Counted from the stretch's first letter, positions 1 to 7,657 are shown. The stretch: 11,633 nucleotides of DNA from Candidatus Gastranaerophilales bacterium (GCA_944326625.1 CALVER010000029.1:1-11633), one strand, 5' to 3'. Notes: a model not told the origin generated them from the letters alone. Program-made: numbers and translations.

Positions 1-122
1 GAGGAGAATGCGAAGCATTCGACGTGGTAATCTCATTCAATTCCAACGCCATTGTGGTGGTCATTGTTTCTGTTTTACAACCTTGCGATTGCGACGGTCG
101 CTCCGCTCCCTCGCAATGACAT
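1..122. repeat. Pair of GCGAGG-type dispersed repeats in opposite orientation
   Basis: No gene is visible in the first 361 bases. Bases 1-40 contain the small palindrome GAATGC-GAA-GCATTC (6-20) inside a stretch ending GGTAATCTCATTC. Bases 80-122 carry, in reverse orientation, a unit that reads on the minus strand as GTCATTGCGAGGGAGCGGAG and onward. Both look like the widely scattered 'GTCATTGCGAGGAGCGAAGC...AATCTC' intergenic repeat of bacterial genomes, recognised from memory. The two copies facing each other could fold into one composite hairpin. Whether this is a mobile (MITE/REP-like) element cannot be decided from one copy. Confidence 0.5.
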
Positions 123-146
123 GACAAGGCGCACGAATATTGTCTT

Positions 147-198
147 ACATGCTGTCATGCTGAACTTGTTTCAGGATCTCATTAACTTTTTGAGATCC
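147..198. repeat. Dispersed palindromic repeat with 8-bp hairpin
   Basis: The stretch GCTGTCATGCTGAACTTG (151 onward) followed by TTTCAGGATCTC resembles the common intergenic repeat known from many bacteria that gives spurious 'HAELVS'-type translations. It ends in a hairpin, GGATCTCA (174-181) pairing with TGAGATCC (191-198) around a 9-nt loop. There is no coding signal here. Confidence 0.45.
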
Positions 199-231
199 TT
201 CGGTTGCGCCTCTGTATGAGGACCCTCACCC

Positions 232-300
232 GAATTTCTAAACTCGCTGATGCTCGTTAAGAAATTCTCCCCTCTCCAAATGGTAGAGGGGAGAGAATTT
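232..300. repeat. Two nested inverted repeats, possible terminator of the pilin gene
   Basis: GAATTTCTAAAC (232-243) and GTTAAGAAATTC (256-267) form an 11-of-12 inverted repeat. The next arm, TCTCCCCTCT (266-275), pairs perfectly with AGAGGGGAGA (285-294), and the flanking AAATTC/GAATTT extends it with a 2-nt bulge. On the minus strand this lies about 60 nt past the pilin stop and is followed by a short T-rich stretch, so it may end that transcript. The CCCTC/GAGGG composition also matches a repeat fragment in the groES-groEL spacer. Confidence 0.45.
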
Positions 301-361
301 TATAGTTTTGAGCGAAAGAAACAACTTATTCCCTTATTACCTTATTCCTTTATTCACTTGT

Positions 362-1428
362 TTAATCACCTATGCAAACCGCCTGTAGATTGCTATTGTC
401 ACGGTAGGTGTAGCTCCAGCTCGTACTGGTAGAGGAAAAGCCGCGGCAGCCGTACCCGATGCCGCTACCATACTCCTCACCGGACCAAACGAGGAAAGAG
501 GAGCCTTGAGAGGCTGTGAAGCCAAGCTCTGTTACTTTGTCATAGTCAAGTGTTAAATTGCGTGCATCGCCTTTGGCGCCTATGCCTGATGTGTTGTATA
601 CATAGTTTGCTATATCTGCTAATTGTGTAGCTGTTGGCATTTTACTTATACCTCCGCAGGCTTTTATAGCACCTGCCCAGTAATCACTTTTATGATAGCA
701 TTCTTTTATTCCAAGGTCACCTTTTAATTGTTCACATTCCGCCTCTGTAATAGGCTCAGGGAAAAACGGAGCAGTAAAACAAGTATTTCCCATTTTGAAT
801 GCACAGTTTCTTCCGTCAAGCGATTTAACATTAATAGAGCGTAAATCTTTTTGTTGGGTGTTAGGAGTTTTAAATCCTGTGGTATCGTAAAGAATTGCTA
901 AACAAGATGTTCCTGTAAATTGGTTAGTATAAGGATCTTCTTTACATTCGGGATTATATGCAATAATACCTGTAGTGCCATTTGCAAATTGAACCCCAAT
1001 GAGTTCAGTATCCCAATCATCTTGTCCAAAGTTAGAAGCATTTTTAATTTTAGTCATGTCAACTTCTTCGTTACCCCAGATAACTTTATCTTCAAAACAA
1101 GACATGATGTCATCATTTTGACAAACTCTAGTAATCTTAAAATGTTTTCCAAGAGCAGCAACAAAGTCAGCAGTATTAGAATACCCTGCAAGAGTTTGTT
1201 GAGTATTCATGGTTTTAAGAGCTTCTTCAAGTTTTCTTACAAAGACTTCAGCGGAAGTATTCCAAGCTCGCTCCTGGTAATTTGCAATTAATGTCGGAAT
1301 AGTCATCGCTGCAACAATGCCGATGATTGCGAGGGTAATCAAAATCTCTGCTAAGGTAAAACCCTTACATAGTGTCAATTTCGGGGGGGGGTGACTATCT
1401 GAACCGCTTTTGTAGTGTTTGTTTCCAT
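362..1428 (-). CDS. Type IV pilin-like prepilin, frame broken by a C9 tract in the leader
   Basis: This is a prepilin of a type IV pilus or type II secretion-like system, exported and cleaved by a prepilin peptidase. The processing motif is KG|FTLAEILITLAIIGIVAAM: cleavage after Gly, Phe at +1, Glu at +5, then a hydrophobic helix that anchors the subunit in the membrane and packs the filament core. The long globular part has many Cys, including a C-terminal pair (GYGCRGF and AVCIGD), suggesting disulfides. The only well-supported start is ATG at 1428: it has AGGAGG (1442-1437) 8 nt upstream and a promoter. From there the frame reads METNTTKAVQIVTPPRN and stops, because nine C (1391-1383) shift it by one. 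Ten C would read ...TPPPKLTLCKGFTLAE and join the full pilin. A TTG at 1378 is the only in-frame start for the open 338-codon part and has no Shine-Dalgarno. The last roughly 135 bp are much more GC-rich than the middle. The identity as a pilin-like protein is secure; its partners are not visible here. Confidence 0.85.
1383..1391. repeat. G9/C9 homopolymer in the pilin leader, candidate phase-variation tract
   Basis: Nine consecutive G on the + strand (C on the coding strand) fall at codons 13-16 of the pilin leader. ATG 1428 and the pilin body (codon beginning at 1378) are 50 nt apart, two bases past a whole number of codons, so one more C (or two fewer) joins them. Homopolymer runs of this length are the classic substrate for slipped-strand mispairing. 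Confidence 0.8.
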
Positions 1429-1436
1429 GAATTTAT

Positions 1437-1481
1437 CCTCCTGTTTTCCTTTATTAAATATTATTTTGCATGTTTTGTCAA
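1437..1481 (-). promoter_or_regulatory. Pilin promoter and Shine-Dalgarno
   Basis: On the minus strand there is a perfect -35 TTGACA (1481-1476), a 17-bp spacer and a -10 TTTAAT (1458-1453). The transcription start would lie near 1446. The Shine-Dalgarno AGGAGG (1442-1437) sits 8 nt before ATG 1428. The complete set argues that ATG 1428 is the true start of the pilin, despite the downstream frameshift. Confidence 0.7.
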
Positions 1482-1523
1482 GTTTTTTTGAATAATTAAT
1501 TTTTCCTTAACTTTTTTAAAAAA

Positions 1524-1550
1524 TTGTGAATTTTGTATTATAAATATAAT
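1524..1550 (+). promoter_or_regulatory. Candidate groESL promoter
   Basis: TTGTGA (1524-1529) and TATAAT (1545-1550) are separated by 15 bp, and TATAAA (1539-1544) is an alternative -10. This would give a leader of about 95 nt before groES. No CIRCE element (TTAGCACTC-N9-GAGTGCTAA) is visible between 1443 and 1653, although it is a frequent operator of groESL in Cyanobacteria and Firmicutes. Confidence 0.4.
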
Positions 1551-1554
1551 TGTA

Positions 1555-1580
1555 GTTCCCGGAACAAGTCCGGGATGACG
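1555..1580. repeat. Dispersed palindromic repeat in the groES leader
   Basis: TCCCGGA (1557-1563) and TCCGGGA (1569-1575) form a 7-bp stem around ACAAG, followed by TGACG. On the minus strand it reads as the familiar CGTCATCCCGGACTTGTTCC repeat, whose translation gives the spurious peptide 'RHPGLVPGT'. It lies downstream of the candidate groESL promoter and would be transcribed as a hairpin in the 5' leader. Confidence 0.6.
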
Positions 1581-1653
1581 TAGAGCTTTCGCATACGTTA
1601 TCTTTGATTTCGGGTGACAAATCAGTTGTAGAGTAAAAAAAGGAGAGATAAAT

Positions 1654-1938
1654 ATGATTAAACCGTTAGGCGACAGAATTGTAATTAAGGTTATTGAAGA
1701 CACAGAACAAACATCAGGCGGAATTTTTATCCCTGACAGCGCAAAAGAAAAACCTCAAAAAGGTGAAATCGTTGCGGTCGGTTTGGGCAAAGTTAACGAC
1801 AAAGGCGAAAGAGAACCTATGGATGTTAAAGTCGGTGATGTTGTTCTTTACGCAAAATACGCAGGTACAGATATTAAAATGGATGGCGTTGAATACAAAA
1901 TCCTGTCTGTAAAAGATGCTTTGGCGGTAATTGAATAA
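1654..1938 (+). CDS. groES: Co-chaperonin GroES (Hsp10)
   Basis: GroES forms the heptameric lid that closes the GroEL cage during ATP-dependent protein folding in the cytoplasm. The 94-residue length is normal for the family. The sequence starts [15 protein letters not shown]. The mobile loop (about residues 16-34) carries the Gly-Gly-Ile-Phe-Ile segment that docks on GroEL, and the core has the usual [17 protein letters not shown] strands. The start is set by AGGAGAG about 7 nt upstream. It is the first gene of a groES-groEL operon, 64 bp before groEL. Confidence 0.97.
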   Translation: MIKPLGDRIVIKVIEDTEQTSGGIFIPDSAKEKPQKGEIVAVGLGKVNDKGEREPMDVKVGDVVLYAKYAGTDIKMDGVEYKILSVKDALAVIE

Positions 1939-1942
1939 ATTA

Positions 1943-1975
1943 CCCCTACCCTCTCCCCTAATCGGCGAGAGCGAA
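1943..1975. repeat. Repeat fragment in the groES-groEL spacer
   Basis: The spacer contains CCCCTACCCTCTCCCCTAAT followed by CGGCGAGAGCGAAG, a composition unlike the AT-rich surroundings. It resembles the CCCTC-type repeat near 220-295 and the GCGAGAGCGAAG core of the repeat at the window start. It probably is a decayed dispersed repeat inside the operon. It leaves the groEL Shine-Dalgarno (AAGGAGATATAG) intact. Confidence 0.4.
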
Positions 1976-1999
1976 GATATTTATAATAAGGAGATATAG

Positions 2000-3643
<1,644 letters not shown>

Positions 3644-3670
3644 TTTAACAACCAACACTACTCATAATTT

Positions 3671-3704
3671 AAAAAGGACATGAAATTATTTCATGTCCTT
3701 TTTT
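3671..3704 (+). terminator. Rho-independent terminator of groESL
   Basis: AAAAAGGACATGAAA (3671-3685) pairs fully with TTTCATGTCCTTTTT (3689-3703) around a TTA loop. The T-run completes an intrinsic terminator 27 nt past the groEL stop. Confidence 0.9.
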
Positions 3705-3707
3705 GCT

Positions 3708-3849
3708 GCAAATATTCTTACTAGAAAATTAATATTCTTTTAAAGAATATTATAAAATATATTAAGAAATGTAAATTCTTTAGGAATAATATTGGCAAAG
3801 AAAAAATTCTTATGTATAATAAAAGTAAGAATGTTGTAAGAATATTTGC
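3708..3849. promoter_or_regulatory. Array of AATATTCTTAC inverted repeats, probable operator region
   Basis: GCAAATATTCTTAC (3708-3721) and GTAAGAATATTTGC (3836-3849) are a perfect 14-bp inverted repeat bounding the region. Between them lie a palindrome with 10-bp arms, AATATTCTTT (3731-3740) and AAAGAATATT (3742-3751), an ATTCTTATG in the promoter spacer (3807-3814), and GTAAGAAT at 3825-3832 just after the -10. Several looser copies (TTAAGAAAT, AAATTCTTTAGGAAT) are also present. The sites bracket and overlap the promoter of the next gene, as repressor operators do. Iterons of a replication origin are a less likely alternative. Confidence 0.6.
3792..3820 (+). promoter_or_regulatory. Promoter of the 175-residue unknown gene
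   Basis: TTGGCA (3792-3797), a 17-bp spacer and TATAAT (3815-3820) make a near-consensus sigma-70 promoter. One ATTCTTA half-site lies in the spacer and two GTAAGAAT half-sites lie just downstream of the -10, so a bound protein would block transcription. Confidence 0.75.
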
Positions 3850-3872
3850 CAGGAGGCAGAAAGGAAATTTTT

Positions 3873-4400
3873 ATGGAAATTGAAAAAATTATTTTGGAAC
3901 TTATGTCACGTATTAAAGTTTTGGAGGAAGAAGTTTCTTATCAGAAGGAGGTCATTATGAACTTAACCATGTCAAGCCCCGGGTCAGTTATTGAAGAAAA
4001 GGAGGAACCAAAGATTATGATCAAGAAAAAAAATTACACAAGAACAAATGAAAAAATGATTGATGAGTGTTACAGGTACGGTAAAATGGCTTATAATAAT
4101 CCTGATGCGGATGTTAAAGAATTTGCCGATACCGTTATGAAAGAGACCGGCATGAACAAAAGTTCTGCTTATATCTACATTTATGTTGTGCAGTCTTTAT
4201 TGAAAGGAGAACAGTTCAAACGTCACATAAATAGTAATGCTTTGAAAAGATATTTTGAATTGATTTTGGTTGAATTCGGGAAAGAGGGGCTGCGCAAGGC
4301 TCTTTTTGCGACCCAGCAGCATATCGAATACCTTAAACAGTGCAATCTTCCCGTGAAAGGTTTCGTTAATATTTGCGATGAGTTTAAAGTTAAAATTTAG
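3873..4400 (+). CDS. Unrecognised 175-residue protein, candidate autoregulator
   Basis: I do not recognise this gene with confidence. The ATG at 3873 has AAGGAA 6 nt upstream; a longer frame from a TTG at 3846 would begin inside the operator repeats and is less likely. Residues 1-30 (MEIEKIILELMSRIKVLEEE...) look like a short coiled coil. A Glu/Lys-rich linker follows (about 38-60). Residues 60-175 are a helical domain with MIDECYRYGKMAYNNP, a KSSAYIYIYVVQSLLKGEQFKRHIN stretch, YFELILVEFGKEGLRKALFATQQHIEYLKQC and a final ICDEF. The second half resembles, from memory, helical domains found N-terminal to some HNH-type nucleases, but no nuclease part is present here. It stands alone between two terminators behind a promoter full of repeated sites, which suggests that it may bind them and control its own synthesis. 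That role is inference only. Confidence 0.8.
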   Translation: MEIEKIILELMSRIKVLEEEVSYQKEVIMNLTMSSPGSVIEEKEEPKIMIKKKNYTRTNEKMIDECYRYGKMAYNNPDADVKEFADTVMKETGMNKSSAYIYIYVVQSLLKGEQFKRHINSNALKRYFELILVEFGKEGLRKALFATQQHIEYLKQCNLPVKGFVNICDEFKVKI

Positions 4401-4420
4401 TGTGGTTGTTTGATTTTTTA

Positions 4421-4453
4421 CTTGCACATTTTGTTAAATGTGCAAGTTTTTTT
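4421..4453 (+). terminator. Rho-independent terminator
   Basis: CTTGCACATTT (4421-4431) pairs perfectly with AAATGTGCAAG (4436-4446) around TGTT and is followed by seven T (4447-4453). It ends the plus-strand gene at 4400. The stop codon of the convergent cysK lies at its right edge. On the minus strand no T-run follows, so it terminates efficiently in one direction only. Confidence 0.9.
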
Positions 4454-5363
4454 ATATGAATAATTCACTTGAAAGGTATCTTTCGCCTAAATCAGGAAGT
4501 ATTACCACAATCATTTTGTCCTTGTATTCCGGTTGTTTGGAAATTTCAATTGCCGCATACATTGCTGCACCTGATGAAATTCCGCACAGAATTCCTTCCT
4601 CCGTTGCAAGTTTTCTTGCTGTTTCCATTGAATCTTCATCACTTACGGGGATAATTTCATCCACAACGCTGTAGTCAAAATTTTTCGGTACAAAATTTGC
4701 GCCGATACCTTGAATTTTATGCGCGCCGGCAGGTTTACCGGCAAGCACCTGTGAGGATTTCGGTTCCACGGCAATGGCTTTTATCCGCGGATTGTGTGAT
4801 TTTAAAGCTTTAGCAATTCCTGTAATTGTGCCGCCAGTTCCGACTCCTGCGACTATGACGTCAACTTTGCCGTCTGTGTCGTGCCAGATTTCTTCGGCGG
4901 TTGTTTTAATGTGTGCTTCAGGGTTCGCTGGGTTGTCAAATTGCTGAGGAATAAATGAATTCGGGTATTTTCTGTTTAATTCAATTGCTTTATCAACAGC
5001 ACCCTGCATGCCTTTAGCTCCGTCAGTTAAGACTAATTCCGCGCCGTATGCTTTTAAAAGTTTACGTCTTTCAAGGCTCATAGTCTCCGGCATGGTCAAA
5101 ATCATTTTGTAACCCTTAATCGCACAGACCATTGCAAGTCCTATTCCCGTATTTCCGCTTGTAGGCTCAATAATTATGGTGTCTTTATTGATTAAGCCTT
5201 CTTGTTCGGCTTTTTCTATCATATTAAGCGCAGGACGGTCTTTAATTGATCCTGCGGGGTTGAAACTTTCAACTTTAGCAAGGATATTTGCGCTTGACAG
5301 CTTGTTGATTTTTACAAGCGGTGTGTTCCCGATTAATTCTGTCATATTGTTTGCGATTTTCAT
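4452..5363 (-). CDS. cysK: Cysteine synthase A (O-acetylserine sulfhydrylase)
   Basis: This PLP enzyme of the fold-type II family makes L-cysteine from O-acetyl-L-serine and sulfide in the cytoplasm. The protein has 303 residues, the usual CysK length. The PLP-binding lysine is K41 in NPAGSIKDR. The substrate loop is TSGNTG (68-73), the phosphate-binding loop GTGGT (175-179), and the cofactor-ring site GISSGAA (261-267). The start [17 protein letters not shown] matches the family and has AGGGG about 6 nt upstream. The frame stays open further upstream to 5462, but that part translates the palindromic repeat and is not real. CysK rather than CysM is favoured by the overall sequence, though the pair is hard to separate by eye. 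It lies 102 bp downstream of hydE on the same strand. Confidence 0.95.
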   Translation of the reverse strand: MKIANNMTELIGNTPLVKINKLSSANILAKVESFNPAGSIKDRPALNMIEKAEQEGLINKDTIIIEPTSGNTGIGLAMVCAIKGYKMILTMPETMSLERRKLLKAYGAELVLTDGAKGMQGAVDKAIELNRKYPNSFIPQQFDNPANPEAHIKTTAEEIWHDTDGKVDVIVAGVGTGGTITGIAKALKSHNPRIKAIAVEPKSSQVLAGKPAGAHKIQGIGANFVPKNFDYSVVDEIIPVSDEDSMETARKLATEEGILCGISSGAAMYAAIEISKQPEYKDKMIVVILPDLGERYLSSELFI

Positions 5364-5386
5364 TTGTTGCCCCTTTTTGTAAAATA

Positions 5387-5460
5387 GTTTCTGGTATTTG
5401 TTTTCGAGGCGATAGCGTGAGCGGAGCGGTAGCGTGTCTGAGAAAATAAATACCAGAAAC
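5387..5460. repeat. 74-bp palindromic repeat between hydE and cysK
   Basis: GTTTCTGGTATTTGTTTTC (5387-5405) pairs with GAAAATAAATACCAGAAAC (5442-5460) over 19 positions with a single G-T. The GC-rich loop contains CGATAGCGTG and CGGTAGCGTG, near-direct repeats around a GAGCGGAGCG core. That core also occurs in the repeat at 80-122. It could be a REP/MITE-like element and would form a stable hairpin in any hydE-cysK transcript. Confidence 0.7.
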
Positions 5461-5465
5461 ACGTA

Positions 5466-6464
5466 TTATCTAAACCCTTTGTTTTTTGAAATTGTTCTGT
5501 TGATTTGTTTGAATTTTTCTTCCAATTTTGTATAATCCACTGATTTTTTGCCCGGATAAATTTCGTATTGTGAACGGTGAAATTCATCCGTAACATTCGG
5601 CATAACAACGTTTGCTCCGCTTTGGAGTGCCAGAATTCTCCCGTCAGGGTGAATCGTTTCCATTGCGGTTGTTGCGGGAATATTAATATCCGGCAGCAAA
5701 AGCCTTGTTAGTGCCAGAACCTTTAAAGAAAGCCAAAATCCCTCAGCTTTAACATCTTTAAGCGGTGTGTCTTTATGCGGAATTAACGGCCCTAAGCCTA
5801 CCATATCAGCATCAAGTTCCTTGAAAAACAATATATCATCGGCAAGCGAATTTATTGTCTGGTCTGGAAGTCCGACAAGACACCCCGTTCCCGTTTCATA
5901 GCCCAGTTTTTTCAAATCTTTAAGACATCTGACCCGGTTTTCAAAACTCATATTCGGGTGAAGTTTCCGGTATAATTCTTTGTCAGTGGTTTCAATCCTG
6001 AGCAAAAACCTATCTGCACCGGCGTCTTTTAGAATTTTGTATTCCTGATAAGAACGCTCGCCTGTGCTTAGGGTTACGGCAGTATCGTTTTTTTTGATTT
6101 CTTTAATGATATCCGCAAGCATTTCTGCAGTATAATACATATCTTCCGCGGATTGGAGAACGATTGTTTTGTAGCCGCTGTTTAAAGCATTTTTTGCAAG
6201 CTGAATTATTTCATCCGGCATTAACCTGTATCTTTTTATGTTTTTATTTTCTGCTCTGACCCCGCAATAAAAACAGTTTCGCGAGCAGATATTTGAAAAT
6301 TCAATGAGTGCTCTCAGGTGAATCTCATCGCCGACAAATTGTTTTCGTACTCTGTCCGCAGCCCCGAAAAGTTCGTCATTTATTGAATTATCCTCAAGAA
6401 GCCTGATGATTTCGGGCTTTGAAAGAGAATGACTATCTTCGGCTTTTTGAATTAATGACTTCAT
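5466..6464 (-). CDS. hydE: [FeFe] hydrogenase maturase HydE, radical SAM
   Basis: HydE is a radical S-adenosylmethionine enzyme that, with HydG and HydF, builds the diiron subcluster of the [FeFe] hydrogenase active site. The 332-residue length fits the family. The radical SAM cluster motif is C60-x3-C64-x2-C67 in SNICSRNCFYCGVR, followed by RYRLMPDEI and a TIM-barrel with LSTGERSYQEY, RIETTD and GLPDQT. The C-terminus keeps the NVTDEFHRSQYEIYPGK segment but has no cysteines after it, so the optional auxiliary cluster seen in Thermotoga HydE is absent. hydF, hydG and hydrogenase genes are not in the window. The ATG has no Shine-Dalgarno, and a -10 box lies 6 nt upstream. A PylB or other related radical SAM enzyme is a less likely alternative. 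Confidence 0.88.
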   Translation of the reverse strand: MKSLIQKAEDSHSLSKPEIIRLLEDNSINDELFGAADRVRKQFVGDEIHLRALIEFSNICSRNCFYCGVRAENKNIKRYRLMPDEIIQLAKNALNSGYKTIVLQSAEDMYYTAEMLADIIKEIKKNDTAVTLSTGERSYQEYKILKDAGADRFLLRIETTDKELYRKLHPNMSFENRVRCLKDLKKLGYETGTGCLVGLPDQTINSLADDILFFKELDADMVGLGPLIPHKDTPLKDVKAEGFWLSLKVLALTRLLLPDINIPATTAMETIHPDGRILALQSGANVVMPNVTDEFHRSQYEIYPGKKSVDYTKLEEKFKQINRTISKNKGFR

Positions 6465-6470
6465 AATTTA

Positions 6471-6476
6471 ATTATA
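6471..6476 (-). promoter_or_regulatory. -10 box of hydE, possibly leaderless
   Basis: TATAAT on the minus strand (6476-6471) is separated from the hydE ATG by only 6 nt. Transcription would start at or next to the A of the ATG. There is no clear -35, because the spacing points into the terminator hairpin, and no ribosome binding site. Confidence 0.45.
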
Positions 6477-6480
6477 CACT

Positions 6481-6508
6481 AAAAAAGACCGGCAAAAGCC
6501 GGTCTTTT
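6481..6508 (-). terminator. Terminator of the sigma / LTxxQ operon
   Basis: AAAAGACCGGC (6483-6493) and GCCGGTCTTTT (6498-6508) form an 11-bp stem with a 4-nt loop. On the minus strand the stem ends in six T, 16 nt past the stop of the LTxxQ gene. The + strand also has a T-run, so it could work in both directions. Confidence 0.88.
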
Positions 6509-6524
6509 ATGGAGATGATTGAGA

Positions 6525-7145
6525 TTATTTTTCAACAGGCGGCTGCGGCGGAAGTGCGTTAGGAATAACAGGTCCAGGTCCCATAGGCATGTGATGAGGG
6601 CCGTTTATTCCGTAGCCCGGTCCGAATGCGGGACGGTTTTTGTGTTCTTTTTCAAAACGTTTTCTGCCTTCTTCTTTCATTTTTTTAAGTTCTTTTTGTT
6701 GTTTTTTGGTCAAAACTGCTTCAAAATCTTTCATATTTTGCATACGAAGTTCGTGTGCCTGTTTTTTAAGTGCCTGAATGTCTTTTTGAATTTCAGCCAA
6801 TTTTTCCTGCTGCATTTCAACAGCCATTCTTGAACGTTTTACGGCTTCAGCTTCCTGATGTTTTGCCTTAATCTGTTCAATAATCGGTTTCATTTGTTCG
6901 CGGCCGTTTTGTTGAAGTTCTTTGATTTTTACCTTTTGTTCTTCTGTGAGTTTAAGGCGTTTTTCAAACTGTTCGCGTTTCATTTCGCGTTTTTTAATTT
7001 GTTCCTGAGTCAGAACGGGTTTTGCGGGTTGTACTTCAGTTTGAGCCGCGGGTGCTTTTACATCTTCTGTAACAGGTGTTTCAGCAGCAAGTACTGTTGT
7101 CATTGAAAATGCCAGTAAGCTTGCTATAATAAGTGTTTTTTTCAT
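6525..7145 (-). CDS. Exported LTxxQ protein of the Spy/CpxP/CnrX type
   Basis: This is a probable periplasmic helical protein of the LTxxQ superfamily (Spy and CpxP chaperones, ZraP and CnrX metal sensors). Residues 1-20 form a signal peptide (MKKTLIIASLLAFSMTTVLA) with cleavage near AA|E. LTxxQ motifs occur at 45-49 (LTQEQ), 66-70 (LTEEQ) and 145-149 (LTKKQ). The middle (about 50-165) is a highly charged helical region rich in Lys, Glu and Gln. The tail (about 170-206) is rich in Pro, Gly and Met with an HH pair, so it may bind metal. Its ATG overlaps the sigma factor stop (TAATG), with AAAGGATGG upstream as ribosome binding site. The coupling to an ECF sigma / anti-sigma pair suggests it senses or answers envelope or metal stress. 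Confidence 0.85.
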   Translation of the reverse strand: MKKTLIIASLLAFSMTTVLAAETPVTEDVKAPAAQTEVQPAKPVLTQEQIKKREMKREQFEKRLKLTEEQKVKIKELQQNGREQMKPIIEQIKAKHQEAEAVKRSRMAVEMQQEKLAEIQKDIQALKKQAHELRMQNMKDFEAVLTKKQQKELKKMKEEGRKRFEKEHKNRPAFGPGYGINGPHHMPMGPGPVIPNALPPQPPVEK

Positions 7146-7657
7146 TAATCCATCCTTTCTTTGATTAAATCTTTTAACTTTTCAGCCAATTCTTTTTTTG
7201 CATTGTAAATTTTTGATTTTACGGTTCCTAAAGGACATTTTAATTTGCGCGCGCAGTCCTCGTAACTGTAACCTTGAATTTCGCAAAGCATTATAACTTC
7301 TTTGAATTTTGGCTTTAGTGAATTTATTGCATTTATTATTTGAGTTTGTCTTTCATTTTTTATAACTTTAAGTTCGGGTGTCTCCTTGTTGTCTTTAATT
7401 GTATTTAAAACTAATTCGTCGGAAGTTGAATTTTGCAGATTTTTTTTGTAAGCGGATTTGATGTAATCTTTTGAGATATTTTTGGCTATGGTATTTATCC
7501 AGCTTTTAAAGTTACCTTGTTCAGAGTAGTTTTTTGAATTTTTCCATACTCTTATGTAGACCTCCTGTTCAAGGTCTTCGTTTTCTTCTTTCGTAATAAG
7601 TTTGATAATACTTTGTACGTTTTCTCGATTTTTCTTTACTATTTCTTTAAAATTCAT
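7145..7657 (-). CDS. ECF-family RNA polymerase sigma factor
   Basis: This is a 170-residue sigma-70-family factor with only regions 2 and 4, the ECF (group 4) layout. Region 2 covers about residues 25-72 (DLEQEVYIRVWKNS, GNFKSWINTIAKNISKDY) and contacts core polymerase and the -10. Region 4 covers about 108-162 (INSLKPKFKEVIMLCEIQGYSYEDCARKL, then the recognition helix GTVKSKIYNAKKEL) and reads the -35. The start ATG directly abuts the stop of the anti-sigma gene (TAGATG), and its stop overlaps the ATG of the LTxxQ gene by one base, so all three are translationally coupled. It probably drives its own operon from the ECF-like promoter at 8024-8049. Confidence 0.93.
   Translation of the reverse strand: MNFKEIVKKNRENVQSIIKLITKEENEDLEQEVYIRVWKNSKNYSEQGNFKSWINTIAKNISKDYIKSAYKKNLQNSTSDELVLNTIKDNKETPELKVIKNERQTQIINAINSLKPKFKEVIMLCEIQGYSYEDCARKLKCPLGTVKSKIYNAKKELAEKLKDLIKERMD

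Noticed and set aside
250..432. Open frame of 60 codons on the plus strand at the end of the repeat region
   Set aside because: It starts in a hairpin repeat and ends antisense in the pilin. Its composition and low-complexity translation do not look like a protein.
920..1291. Open frame of 123 codons on the plus strand inside the pilin gene
   Set aside because: It is the antisense shadow of the pilin coding sequence, with no ribosome site and no family resemblance.
1461..1703. Open frame of 80 codons on the minus strand upstream of groES
   Set aside because: Its only striking segment (RHPGLVPGT) is the known false translation of a palindromic dispersed repeat. It also spans the groESL leader and overlaps the groES start.
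3708..3849. CRISPR array or iteron origin
   Set aside because: The repeats are short, irregularly spaced and inverted rather than direct with uniform spacers, and no cas or replication-initiator gene is recognisable. An operator array explains them better.
5364..5462. N-terminal extension of cysK to 5462
   Set aside because: It translates the palindromic repeat. The family start [17 protein letters not shown] at 5363 has a good Shine-Dalgarno.
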